64,000 bases of DNA from Anthonomus grandis grandis. Taxonomy: Eukaryota > Arthropoda > Insecta > Coleoptera > Curculionidae. A program made the translations under genes and the position numbers. The notes under the pieces are model-generated. The model was given only the letters and a program-made list of their open reading frames with translations, did not search any database and had not been told where the DNA came from. Positions 49,421 to 61,900 of this stretch are shown here, piece by piece. Position 1 is the stretch's first letter. Each line of letters starts with the position of its first letter. The DNA lies in contig NC_065548.1 of assembly GCF_022605725.1 (NCBI RefSeq), forward strand, positions 15,533,644 through 15,597,643. The letters are read 5' to 3'.

Positions 49421-52400
49421 ATTTAACGCTTTGTTTCGGATCTAAAGATAGATGCAAACATTTAAAATTTGGCTATAGTAGTTTTGACACTAAAAGTTAT
49501 AATAAAGCTACTGAAAAATAGGAGCACTTTTAACCCATGCCTGCACATCAGACGTGCCACGAAACTATGATTAATTCATTAATAAATAAAGAGATAAATA
49601 ATTAAACCAAGACTAAGCCCTACACTTTCTTGATCAAGTAAATATATACTGGGAGGTGATTATATACTGAGAACACATAATGTCTGCGAATTTACTAATA
49701 GAACCAAATAGTAAGCACAAGGAAATTCAGAAGTCAAGGGTAAACATCCACAGACATGATGAATTAAGAGGCAATGAAAACAGTTCATTTCTTAATTCCT
49801 TATTTTATTTTTCAGGTACACTTGAAGTAAAATTTTCAACATCTGTATTACGAAAAATAAACTATTCATGATTTTTAAGAGCTTCTGAGATGTTTAATTT
49901 TTTAGAAATAGTTATAATTGCTTAAATGTTGCTAAAAAAGATAAAGGGGCCATTTTAAATCTTCCCCTTTTCTCGATCAGCTTAGACACTAATACACATG
50001 ATATACACATGCAATAAAACTTTCATTCCAGTGTCCATAGAACCTCGATAAGAAATAAATATACAAAATAGAATTTATATGTAGAATCACCTTCCTCCAG
50101 TTCTTCTACTGAACTGACCAAATCTTCCACTGCATTAAGTATCGCAATACTGAATACGGAACATTACCATTTTAAATAATATAAATAAGGTTATAGATGT
50201 CACAATTTACATGCATCTGCTTCGAGCGTTCTTACATAAAACGGAAGATGTGATAGCTGATGATACAAAAATTATTCCTGTTAATAGAATGGTGATACAT
50301 ACTTCCGACGAACTTCATTTCACAACACAATAAGGAACAATAAAATATAAGTACTTTAGCTTCTAGAATATTGCTTATTTGAACGGCAGGAAGATGGGTT
50401 AGACGAGCCCTATATAATTAAAACTATTTCCTATATACTGCAAATGAATAAATTAATAAATGCATATGTAAAAATAAATACCGAATGAGGCCATATGGAG
50501 CGAAAAACCAAAACATAAAATTTTACAGTCTGCATGTGATATTTCATGACTGTCGATAATTTTAGAAAAAACCATTAGCGAACCCCTCCCAGCCAGAAAG
50601 CAATAACACCTTTAGCACACATATGACCATTTCTAAAATTAAAGAAAAATTGTATGTATAGGTAGACGGCGGACCCCTCTAGGAAGTGCGTATTGTTATT
50701 ATCAATAAACAAGGGGTATGTATACCCGATTTCTTCCGTGTGGAAAAATGCGATTTGAGCCGGTCGAATGGCAACATGTATCTAATGAATGGTTCCAACT
50801 GAAATTTTCTATAGGGGTTGTTATTAAGAGTTTTGGGGATTAGCATACCATAGGCGTAGTCAGAAAACTGGATCTATTCATCCATCAGGAGGTTAGAGCT
50901 TATTATAGTTAATCTTTCAACAGACAAATATACTATAGGATTAAATACAAGTCAAGGACTGCCCCAATGATCATCCTAGACACAAATAAAAATTTTAGCA
51001 CATTTGTAGAACGTGGATCTAGGATTCGGCACAGAAAACTTCATTTCAACTCTTTATTACTCAGACTCTTTATTAACCTTGAACTCAGATAAACAGACAT
51101 CAATGGAAAAGCACACCTGCTTTGATATGTAAAAGAAAAAATTAGAAAAATTTGGCTCTAAGATACCATAGTTGGCTAGTGCGAGAAGCGATAGGAATCT
51201 AAAAGAACGTAAACAGTAAAGTCTCAATAGAAAAGAAAAAACGCCTATGCTTAACGCTCAATAAAAAAAAGAACTGCACCATATTGTTTTGATTTTTTCC
51301 TTAAATAGCAACAGCCTACAGCATCGTAATATCTTTTCCTACCTCCTTAACGTCCCATAACATCATCAATATCTGCGCCATACAGTTTGCTTTCAGCATT
51401 ACAGGAGATGGAAGAAACTAGATACATTAACTAGCAGAATGTCAGGAAGGAGTTCCTCGATACAAAATTATATCCTCAATAAGTTTTAAAGGTCAAAGTC
51501 GATATTTTTAACAAATAAAAGAATTATTTTTTAATATTAATTTCTGAATTCAATTTTGACTAAAGAGGAGTACTTTCTATACTACCTGAAATATTTTTTG
51601 TTGAAATTATGGCAATGATTTCTTGATGAAACTAAAGAAAAAAACGAGGTAAAAACTTGACGCTATAGCTTGTACTCAGAATCGTATATTATTTATTATT
51701 ATAAGTCATAATAATCTGAGTTCCAAATATTGCATATTCTTGCATCAGATAACCCAAAGGTGAGGTTGACATAGAATTCTGTAAGTAATAAATAACTTAA
51801 ACAACTATTGATGATTTAATTAAATTGCTTTGAAAAACAGATTCGAAGCTTAAAAAGTTCAATATTAGCCGTGATCACTCATTCAAAGATTACATTTTAA
51901 GAAATTTTATTTATTATAATAGAGTTGACTTAAAGATGTTGAAGATATTTTAAGGAACTTCAGCCATTCCTCTTAGGTTACTTTAAAGATGGTGAGCAGA
52001 ATGAGTTATCATAAAATGCATGATTAAAAAATGCCAACAAATATTTAATTAAAAGTGGAAATTCATCATAAACAAAAAAATTGTTTCAACATTGGCAAGA
52101 TATTGATAATCTTTGTTGGTTATGGTATGTAATCCTAATTGAGAAAAGCTAAAGGAGGTCACATCTATTAGCAAAATTTCAGTTTCTTTGTACTACTTAT
52201 TATCATATTAAATTTAGTCAAATACACGATTATGATTTTTTGCTAAACAGTTTGATTGTGAAATTTTAGATAGCAGATTTTCGGTAATGGTTCTCTTCAA
52301 CATCAACGACGTTAAAAAATCATAATAGATCTATAGTAATAATAATAAACGTTTTTTATGAGAATTTTACAAAAACTAGATATACAAAATAGTAGGTGTA

Positions 52401-52560
52401 TTGGTACATGTAAACAGGAAAGTGGCATTAATGCTTTCGGTAGCGAAGTCTATCTATAGCAGCTATTCACAGCTAACCATCAAAGAGCACTAATATAAAC
52501 AACGAATACAAAATAAAATTATCTATAATAAAGTAAAATAAATCAAAATTGTAAAAGAAC
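49421..52560. other. no gene recognised
   Basis: Degraded AT-rich sequence. A + strand stretch at about 50,650-51,220 has long broken reading frames suggestive of an old repeat, but with no motif I can name. Confidence 0.35.
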
Positions 52561-53745
52561 CTTGCTGTCCACATTTAATGCAATTATAATGTGATTTGGA
52601 TAAAATAAATTGACCAATATTTTAATCCAAATAATTAGAAATAAAATTGTAAAATTTAATTGCATTATATAAAAAACTTCTCTTAAATAGTCTGTCCGAT
52701 GATGTGGTATTGTAATTGTATTTAAAGGTCGAAGAATTTAAAAGTGAATCATAGCTCTTAAGATGAGTTTTTCCCTCAAAGCAAAAGATACATTAGTATG
52801 TCTTAATCCCATATGAAAAACTCTGTGATTATCGATCCTCAAGTCAAATATGAATCTAGTACAAGAATTCTAGACTTTCTGGATTCTATATTTTGTATTC
52901 ATTCAAACACGGTGCATATATAAAGTCACGGTAACTAAAGTATTATAACATTAAAGACTCGACTAATTTTTTGCTTAAAATATGATTGCTAGAATACAAA
53001 AGTTTTAATGGAAAATATGCTTTTAGAGTAGGTTTTGAAACATCTGTTCTAAATCTAAAATCAGTGTCCAACCATATTTAAATAATACCATATATAACAA
53101 CAGGAAATGGTGCATCATTAATTTATATATCTAGTTGTTCCCTAATTAGCCTAGTTCTGGTTTTTGGATTAAACAATAGAGACGAAAATTTAGACGCGTT
53201 AAGTTTTAAGTTATGTTGTATACAAAATTCATGTATATTTTTTAGATCCTCAATAATTAAAGTATTTTCTAATAAAACATCTTCACTGTATGAGGGTCAT
53301 CAGCGAAAGCTTGAAACTCACAATTTTTTACCGATCGTAAAATGCTCAAAGTGTAAATTAAAAAAAAGGGCCCATACACTTCCCTCAGGGACGACAGATA
53401 ATATCAATATAAACTCTGAAATTTGATTATTGGATGACACACACTGCTCCTATCTTTTAAATAGAAATTCAGTAAATTAACAACCCATTCTTCAGAGCTA
53501 TAATACTTTAATTTAGCAATAATCAGACGATGGTCAATTATATCCAATGCTTTGAAGAGGTCTAGAAGAATCAATATTTTATTTTCACCCCTATCAGATA
53601 CTTCAATTAAGTCACTATCATAGTAACTATAGCTAGAGCCATATCTATAGAATAATCGTCTCTAAGCCCAGTTTGGAGATCTGGTGTTATTTTGTGTTTA
53701 TAGTTAATGTACTTAAGGATAACCAGACATAGGCTGAGTTATAGT
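52561..53745 (-). mobile_element. non-LTR retrotransposon remnant, RT to C-terminus
   Basis: Continuous but frame-shifting - strand text: TPDLQTGLRDDYSIDMAL, LLDLFKAFDIIDHRLIIAKL (53,540-53,600), LSSLPEGSVWAPFF (decayed VPQGS..GPLLF), FQAFADDPHTVKM (YADD site, 53,280-53,330), LKNIHEFCIQHNLKLNASKF (53,190-53,250), SYRDFIYAPCLNE and finally LFKRSFLYNAIKFYN near 52,680. The order is that of an insect LINE polyprotein from RT block 3 to the end. Dead. Confidence 0.75.
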
Positions 53746-53799
53746 AATGAAGTTGGAAACTGGCACCCAATTACCGCACTGGCACCCGATAAAATTTGC

Positions 53800-54345
53800 A
53801 ACATATTTTAAAATACCTTTTGAAGAATTCCAAACGGTTCCCAAAGTTTTACTACAACTCTGTTCATCCTTAATGATTGTAATCAGTTTTAGTAGAAGAA
53901 TCTAATTCTGAAACAAACTTTAGGACTTGATCATGATTTGACGACCACTGACGTAAGCGGAACCCATCTGAAATTAAAATATTATTTACATCTTTTATTA
54001 TTAGACATGCAGATTGAATATTTTCCATGGAAACTAAATAATCATCCATATAAAAATCTTTTAAAATGGACTGACTGGCCTCAGTGATATTGTATTCTAT
54101 TATCAATAGCTAACTGTTTTAAACAACGAGTAGCTAAGAATGATGCAGGACCCATTCCGTATGTTACAGTAAGTAACTTATAAATTTTTAAATGATCTGT
54201 TGGATTTTCACGCCAAACAATTAATTGAAATTCAGTATCATTTTTGTGTATTTTAACGTATCGATACATCTTTACGATGTCGGTAGAAATAACAATTGGA
54301 AATAACCTAAAACGAAGTAAAATGAAAAATAATGATAACAGGTAG
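53800..54345 (-). mobile_element. BEL/Pao LTR retrotransposon, reverse transcriptase fragment
   Basis: The - strand reads FPIVISTDIVKMYRYVKI, EFQLIVWRENPTDHLKIYKL, TVTYGMGPASFLATRCLKQL, one frameshift, then ILKDFYMDDYLVS and, near 53,850, SKTLGTVWNSS. WRE, TYG..PA.FLA.R.L and FYMDD (the YxDD active site) are diagnostic for Pao-type polymerases. Protease, integrase and LTRs are not seen. It abuts the LINE remnant on the left and an RTE-like remnant on the right. Confidence 0.85.
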
Positions 54346-54372
54346 CTGCCTAATTTTTCTTAGAGAAGTCTA

Positions 54373-55605
54373 GGCAGTCTTGGAAAATGAAAAAGATCAA
54401 AAGGCATTGTGTCCCGATGGAATTTCTGCTGAAATATTAAAATTGATTGAAGGAATGAATCTAGAGTGGCTTACAAAAGCATTCAATGTGATACGGGCGT
54501 TATATCCACGGAATGGCGGAAATCTGAACTTGTTACCCTCCCCAAACAGCCTAATGCTACGAAGTGTAGCGACTTTAGAACAATAAGGTTGATGAACCAT
54601 CTACTAAAGATATTCCTGAAGATAAGTCATAGTAGACTATTTAAACTCTGAAAAATAGATATCTGAGATCCAATTCGGTTTTTTAAAATGCTTATGGACT
54701 AGAAAGGCTGTATTTTCGATCCAGGAGTTGTTCGCATACCCGGGTTTCGTAGCTTATAACAAGGCATTTGATTAAGTACGGCACACGAAAATGATGAAAG
54801 AAGAAAAAGATGGCCTGGATGGAAAAGAACTTAAAATCATCAGAAATCCTTACTGCAGTCAGATAACTTGTGTCAGGATAGAAAGAGAGGCAACAGAAGA
54901 GAACATGGTGTAAGGCTGGGATGTATACTATTTCCTAAAATTTTCAATCTGTACTCGGAATATATCTTCAGGAAAATCCTGGAAGATATTGAAGCTGGAA
55001 TTCTGCTAAATATATCTGCTATACGATTGAATAACATAAGGTCTGCAGGTAATACCGTTATATTTGCAGACAATCTAGCTTCCTTACAACTCAATAAAAC
55101 AAAGTTGGTAACAAAGTCCTTTATTGGTAGACGGAACTTTTTTAGAAAAAGTCAACAAATACACGTATTTGGACAGGAACATAAATGATGATTAGAACCA
55201 TTCTGTGGAGAACCGAACGTGTATTGAAAAAAACCAGAACAGCGTTTGTCAGGATGAAAAAAGTCGTTATCAGCCACGACTTACAGCTGTCACCGAAAAT
55301 TCGCCTATTGAAAAAAAACTTGAGGCATTTGAAATGTGGCTGTACCGAAGAATCCAACGAATACCTTAAACAGAGAGAATAAGCAATACAGAAGTGGTGA
55401 GAAGTAAAGGAAAGGAAAAAGGCCTGAATACAATTAAAACTCGAAAACTAGAATATCTTGGACATGTAATGCGTAATGATACCCGATATATCCGTTTGCA
55501 GAAGATCCTCCAAGACAAGGTATATGGAACTAGAGGAGTGAGCAGAATAAGAATATCGTGGTTGAAAAAGTTAAGAACATGGTTTAAGCAATCAACCTTA
55601 TAATA
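54373..55605 (+). mobile_element. RTE-type non-LTR retrotransposon, reverse transcriptase remnant
   Basis: + strand blocks in order: ALCPDGISAEILKLIEG, STEWRKSELVTLPKQPNATK with CSDFRTIRLMNHLLKI, HGVRLGCILFPKIFNLYSEY (GVRQGC..SP..FN), AIRLNNIRSAGNTVIFADN (IRYADDTVI, with the catalytic aspartates replaced by GN), RTAFVRMKKVV, MWLYRRIQRIP, and LNTIKTRKLEYLGHVMRND through ISWLKKLRTWF. This is the endonuclease-reverse transcriptase type common in insects. The endonuclease is missing and frames shift. Confidence 0.85.
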
Positions 55606-56349
55606 ATTATTAATAATCTCCCAAACATATAACCTCGTCAAACGATGGACATAGATATGAAAACATATTGTCACAATACGTTATAAAATTAGAAATATTA
55701 CTATCCCGTGGCGTATATAACGCACCAATTTTCTGTAGTGTTTAAACCAATTTAACCCTTTTAAAACTATTTTGATTTAAAACCTGTGTTTGACATTTTG
55801 GATATAAAAAAATTAAATTACAATTTGTACTGTCACTGGTTTAACGGGAGCATTGCATTGCGGTGGTAACAAGGCCACGTGTCTGAAGCGCCAGCTGCAC
55901 GTGCGGATCCTCCCCACGCACACAGACGGTGTTATAAGTTGAGGCAAATAACCTTAGGATGAAGAAAGAAGGGTCCGTCTGTCGCGAGCTGCCGGTTTTC
56001 GCCAACCAATTTTCTTACCTTTATTTAATTATTATTATTTTTTACGGCAATAAACATATGCCCCGATAGTTTTTTTTAAAGAAATCTATTTTATTGACTT
56101 AATTAGGTAGCTTCTATCAGAGGGCGCAAAAGCAAAAAGGTATTGTAATTTGATTGCTATTAATGATCAAATGAGGCATTAAATAATAAAGACCATACTA
56201 TTATTTGGCACATGTTTATAAGTCATTACTTGAGATAATACAAAAAAAATTTTTGAGGTATTGTAATTACAGGTTTAATTTAGTTCTTATTTCAGAAACT
56301 GATTATTCTCTTATTTTTAACACAATAAATTTGAGTACCCTAAATCACC
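55606..56349. other. GC-richer unique stretch, function unknown
   Basis: 55,842-56,000 stands out in the AT-rich background, with CACGTG twice, a CAGCTG and several CpGs. No ORF or RNA fold was recognised. It could be a regulatory element or promoter. Confidence 0.3.
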
Positions 56350-56495
56350 GAACATAAACTAGAATAGAAGGATCACTCTAAGCGCCGCCCAAAATGTTGC
56401 CTTTCTCACTCGCTTTCTGATGCTACTCTTTTTTGCTGCCCGGTGGCGACTGCGTTATACAGGGGCGTCTTCAATATTAGAACTATAATAGCGTT

Positions 56496-56738
56496 GTGCG
56501 GAAGTTTTGTACTTTAAAAATGCCGGCGATATGTTGCGTAGATGGCTGCAGGAGTAAAAGGGGTACATTTATTTTAAAAAAAAATATACATTTTTTTTTA
56601 AATAAAAATGGATTAGTTTACAGAAAAAAATACACGCTTTTCTTCAGTATTTCTGAAATATCTCGGAAAATTGAGATCCTACAAAAAAATCTAATAAACA
56701 AAAGTTGGTTTAAAAGCAAAAGATTGGCTTTTGTTTGA
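56496..56738 (+). CDS. THAP-like zinc-finger N-terminus, probably truncated
   Basis: An ORF whose second Met (56,520) reads MPAICCVDGCRSKRGTF, the start of a THAP C2CH zinc finger (M-x3-CC-x-x-GC). The expected W, HRFP-type and second C-x2-H motifs do not follow in frame; the rest is Lys/Phe-rich chance coding over A/T runs. It may be the first exon of a THAP-domain gene spliced soon after GGAG, or a broken copy of a THAP transposase. The sequence just upstream (56,370-56,470) is GC-richer with CpGs, as for a promoter. Confidence 0.3.
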   Translation: MRKFCTLKMPAICCVDGCRSKRGTFILKKNIHFFLNKNGLVYRKKYTLFFSISEISRKIEILQKNLINKSWFKSKRLAFV

Positions 56739-58999
56739 TTTATCTAGGTGCTATAGGCGCTAAGATACAACTGTGTGAACATAACCCCTTTTATTAGATA
56801 ACAAAATATGACGTAAAATAATAACGTGAAATAATAAAAAAAAAATACGTTTTTTAGACAAATATCTAGCACATTTTTTCAAGTATGTACTATCGAAAAC
56901 TTTAAAAATAAACTTGATTGTAAGTCATTAGCATAAAAATTAAAAAAGTTAGGAATAAAATAAAAATAATTGCAGTTTTAAAAAAATTTATCATAAAAAA
57001 TTATGTATTTATTTCAAAAATTAAAGCGTAGCCTTCTACAATGGACTATATATAGGTACCAATAATATGTTCAAAAAGTGTCAGCGATTTAGAGTACATA
57101 TTTTTTTTAAATCGTGATTTTAATCTAAAAAAATGCAAAATTTTTGGTAATATTCTGTTATTAGTGGTGGTTTTTAACAGTGAAAGCTATCCGATTTAAT
57201 ATTAGTTGCATTGCAATCATTTGAATGATATAAATTTTAACAACTTATACCGTCTAACCATACTTAAAACTGCATTTTTTTCGTCATTAAGGGTGGTTTT
57301 TAAGGGTTTAAGTTTCAAAATATTGATGTGTACTATAATCCCCAATGTAAAACTATATTCATTTTGCATATTTATATGAATTCAAGGTTGTAAAACACCT
57401 ATTTTCGTTTTATTTGAATTTTAGTGGTTTGTTCTTTCATCTCCTATTTAAAAAGCAAATAATTAGGCATTTAATAAGTTTTTTTTATTTAACTGTCTTT
57501 TTATATTTCACTGTTACCGAGTTCCATATGCTGAGTGTTGTTATCACATTATTATGTAAATTTTATTAAATATTTAAAAAATGGGTATATTAACGAAGTT
57601 ATTATTAATTAAGTGTATGTAATATTAGGTAGGTAGTTTCTTGGTCAGTTAAGAAAAGAGCATGAAAGGAACATAAAGCTAAGATTTAATTGTGTACATT
57701 CTAATAAACTTAATTTTAAAGCTATCTACCAAGTGTTTTTCTTACAGTTATTTGTTCAAAAGAGATACTTAATAATATTCTTTCAATTTCATTTTAACAA
57801 TAATACAAAGTGCCTTTAATTTCAAAAAATTCCATATATTACACGCTGCCCGCCGCGATGTACGAAAATATTCCTTATTAAAAATGTTTCAAACACCCCC
57901 CGTATCGTAAAGGATTGCCGTCGAAACTAAATAATGATTTACGACCGCGTAAAAAAAGTCGGCACTGTTTAGAAGTCCCTACTTCAAACGGCCGCAAGAG
58001 AGTGAACCTACTGTCTTGTTCTTTATACTGTGCCTAAATAAAAGAGAAATCATCTATGATATTTCTATAATTATAAAATTTTAAATGGAATTGTATTTTA
58101 TCAATTCTGACTATCTAAGATAAATTTTTCAATTCCACAGAGAACACACAGGAAAAATTATTTATATTTTTTATTAGTTTTTATAGAACAAATTATGGTA
58201 GACATTCTTCTATGGACGGAGCTTGGTTTTCAGCGGAAATATCGAACTTTATATTTGAAATTATAATTAATTGTAGCTGCTATACTGTAAGAAAATTTCC
58301 TACTGTGCTTGGAGATTATCCAAACATGGTGTATCTAGACTTTCAAATTCAAAAACATCAGTGCGGTAAACTATTATCATAGAGAGATATATGAGTCAAT
58401 GCTTTTTAATAATGATGTAAACAAAGCAAGCGGAATGCAAGGATCTGCTGCTTTGATACATTAGTTACATTTACAACGCGTGGATCTATTAGGTCTATGG
58501 ATCAAATGATGGACTATTTTTATTTAGTACAGCCCTGTTTGGATGGTTATGAGGGTTAAATTAGTGCAGGATTATCTCTAGGATTAAAGTGTGAGTTGAA
58601 GGGAGTTTGTTAGTTTAGACGAAGAGTTATAGGAAATAACCTCTAAATTTTTAAAAGTGTAATTGTTGTTTAAAAATAATAAAAATAAACTCTTCCCCTT
58701 CTTTATTTTTATGTACAAAAATAAAAACCTCGCAAGCTAACATCCAATACAATCTCAAACCTGTCATTTTGGTACTTCAAAATAGGTCCTAAGATTTTTG
58801 TCTTTGTTGAAGCTAAATAGGGCTCATATACAGTGTCGGCAAAATTAAAATCTGATAATAGGAAAAAGAGACTTTAGTGGAGAGTAAGATTTCTTAATGC
58901 ACCATGTTATGTATTCACTTTATTTAAATTTAATATTCATAAACAAGACAAGATTTTTAATGCAGGTTTTCAAAGAAATATTAAAGCGACCAACACTGA
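56739..58999. other. no gene recognised
   Basis: Very AT-rich, apart from a CpG-containing block at 57,841-58,030 (GCTGCCCGCCGCGATG ... GGCCGCAAGAG) with no ORF. Confidence 0.35.
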
Positions 59000-59087
59000 G
59001 ACTCATCAAATCTCTTGATTTATTATAATATACCCTTTCGTTACAAAATAACATAGCTAATCTTAGTTGTCAGACAAACTGATTCTA

Positions 59088-59295
59088 TTTATTTATTATA
59101 CTTTTTGTTTTAAGAGTTGCGTGTTTATTTATTAAGTTGTTAAGTGAACTTTTTCGTTAACCGTATTTAAATTCTAAATATCATTCCATGAAAATTACTC
59201 TTAATCGAAAAATTGAGTAAGATTAATTTTTTTTTACTTCTATAGATTACTGAAGTGTTATAGGGGATATAATTGTAAATAATGTTTCTGAGTTA
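59088..59295 (-). mobile_element. ~208-bp retroposed LINE fragment with 18-bp target duplication
   Basis: TCAGACAAACTGATTCTA is present at 59,070-59,087 and 59,296-59,313. The DNA between resembles 61,105-61,230 (shared GTTTATTT, TTAACCGTATTTAAATT and CTATAGATTACTG blocks). On the - strand it ends in ATAATAAATAAA next to the left repeat, the hallmarks of a short LINE insertion. Confidence 0.6.
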
Positions 59296-59379
59296 TCAGA
59301 CAAACTGATTCTAGATCTGAATTTATCCTAAAATTTGCCACGGCAATATCATCCGATCTAAACGAATGTATGATTTATA

Positions 59380-60099
59380 CAGGGTGTTCGAAAAATAAAC
59401 GGAAATATTTCAATGGGTGATTCCTTGTAAAAAAATATGAGAATAAGTTTTTATAAACATGGGTCCGGAAATGCACAGTTTTCAAGATACAGAGTGATAA
59501 TTTTTTTTTTAAATATTATTTTTGTATTAAGATTTAAAAAAAAATTTACTTGATTCTTTTGAAATTTGGCAGTATTACTTGTTGTATTAAGAGGCTAATT
59601 TAGCCTTAATTAGATTAAAATTATAAGGTCCAGTGGCGTCCCGGGGGACATCTTAGCAAATATTATTGGCAAAAAAATGTACGCCACTGCCGTTCTTTCA
59701 ACTTTAATATTTGTTGTTTGATTAAACATTTAAATACTTTAAATACAATTTTTTCGCCTCTTGTATTTTTTTCGTATCTCACTTCGTTTCTGACAAAAAA
59801 AATAAGTACCGTTTTATTGCATGCCACTGGACAAAATTGGTTTATTAATTTTTGGTAAAAAAATCACAGGTGCCTTGGAAAACAAAAAATCATTTCTGCA
59901 TGGAGGTTTAACATTGACAAGTGTCAATTCTCTTTGAAAAAAAATTAATATTAATAAAAAATTAATATTTAAAAAAATGTATCACCCTGTATCTTGAAAA
60001 CTGTGCATTTCCGGACCCATGTTTATAAAAACTTTTTCTCATATTTTTTTACAAGAAATCACCCATTGAAATATCTCCGTCTATTTTTCGAACACCCTG
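59380..60099. mobile_element. 720-bp non-autonomous DNA transposon with ~139-bp inverted ends
   Basis: The left end (59,380-about 59,518) and right end (about 59,963-60,099) are inverted repeats with about five mismatches in the outer 125 bases, starting CAGGGTGTTCGAAAAATA. TATA flanks both sides (59,376-59,379; 60,100-60,103), so the target duplication is TA or TATA. The interior has no transposase. It sits in the RT gene of a LINE remnant; taking it out with one TATA lets the RT text continue. Confidence 0.88.
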
Positions 60100-61499
60100 T
60101 ATATCATCAGAATATATAAGTAAATCGCGATATTGACGAGAATTCGTAAAAATCGACGTACAGAGTCTAGAAAGGAGAGGTCCGAAAACACGTCCCTGTG
60201 GTACACTTAACTCTAGACACCTGACTTCTGATGATTTATCCTCAATAGTTACCTTTGGGATCTATTACTTAAAAAAGATTTAACTAAGGCCTGAGTGCTA
60301 AATCTAAAACCAGTAAAAGCTAAAATGTCTAATAAAAGATGACAGTTTAACAAGTCAAAAGATCAGGTATAGTTCAATAGGACGAGAACGCCGTAAATAA
60401 GACTTATGTTATTTCATCAGTAATATGACTTAAGGCAGTTGCACAACTATGACCCACGATAAAATCCTTATTGTTTTTCAGGTAAAATAATATTTTTAGA
60501 GCAAATTTGTTAATTTAGAAGGTCATGACTTTTTCCAGGATTTTGGCATAGCGTTTAAAATCGAAATTCATCAAAGATGGATATAGTTCTTGGACTTGCT
60601 AACCTTTGAAAGGAGTATTACAATCGCAGATTTCCAGGCATCTGAAAAATGAGTCAGCAAAGATGTAAGAATGTACTATTATCATTGTCTCTTTCAGATG
60701 CTCTGGACGATGCTTCATGGCAAGTATTATATTAAAAATTACTTTATAAGTAAATAAACTTCTTTATTTAGTTCTATGTTGATTTTATAAAAATCCAAGA
60801 TATCTGTTTTTGGATATGTGTTTGAGTGTGCGTTAATTTCATTATTTTTTTTTAGATGAGGCTGTATAAATTGTTTTTTTATTTGAAATATATTTTGTTT
60901 GTCGGAGTCCGCCCATTTTTCTTTCGAACTACACTTCTGAAATTTCAAATTAAGTTTTTTTCTCAATACGATATGCCGCTATAAATGTGTTTCGAACCTG
61001 TTTAAAATACTCTCAGTGTTCAGGTAATTGAGAGTGACGGTATCATCAGTTCTTAATTTCTTGAGTAATATGAGGTTTTCTGTAAACCACGGACAATATG
61101 CCTTATTATCACTAATTCGTTTTGTTTTAAGAGGGGCGTGTTTATTTAAAATAAAATTAACTTTTTAACCGTATTTAAATTAAATATGATTATTTTAATT
61201 CTATAGATTACTGCAGTATCTTGTAAGAAACTGGACTTGAACATATCATATATAACCCTCATATGTAAACCAACGCAAATAATATATGTATAACATTAAG
61301 TATTTTAATTCTTAATAATGCTCTGAAAAGCAAAAAACTTAATAGTCATTTGTTAAGAGCATAAAATAAAAAAATACAAAAAAAAATCATGGAATTTATT
61401 AATTTATGGAAAAATATCTGAATGAACTGTAAAAAGCAAGTTGCAATTTAGTTCTTTGATTTTGAATGATTTATATACAGAGTTTTATCATTTTATTCA

Positions 61500-61900
61500 G
61501 TTAGTGATCATCAACTTAAAGTAAATAAATTAGAAAATGATTTGGGTATACTGTTTGATTTTCCATTGAATTTTAATGATCACATAAATCAATTACGATT
61601 AAGCTAATGATTAAGCTTGGACTTTACGAGCATATCACGACTATTCCCAAATAATAAATCATTTAAATAAAAATATTAAGACTCTGTGATGGCTGCTATA
61701 TGACTTAATGGACGTATTTAATGTAATGAAGAAATACCATGTGTTTCGTTTAAAAATATTGCGAGATTGTTTATGTAATTTTAATAAATTACCAGTAAAT
61801 TTATGACAAGCAACCTGTATTAAACATTTATAAAATATTACTGGGAATCTACACCAGGTATCTTGAGTCAGAGATAAATAAAATTACAATATTTCAGACA
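61500..61900 (+). mobile_element. small non-LTR retrotransposon fragment (post-RT region)
   Basis: The + strand reads VNKLENDLGILFDFPLNFND and HINQL, then SLDFTSISRLFPNN, the 'V..+.DLGV.+D..L.F..HI' segment that follows the RT domain in insect LINEs. It is opposite in strand to the neighbouring copy. Heavily decayed. Confidence 0.5.

Larger units (their letters stand above)
59000..61260 (-). mobile_element. non-LTR retrotransposon remnant, split by later insertions
   Basis: On the - strand: CPWFTENLILLKKLRTDDTV (61,020-61,100), LRKKLNLKFQKC (60,930-60,966), then RT blocks TQALVKSFLSNRSQRVTIED, LELSVPQGRVFGPLLSRL (about 60,180-60,230) and LLIYSDDI (60,105-60,130). The frame is cut by the 59,380-60,099 element and resumes as IIHSFRSDDIAVANFRINSD (59,310-59,375). 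So one old LINE copy carries the insertion within its YADD region. Confidence 0.7.
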
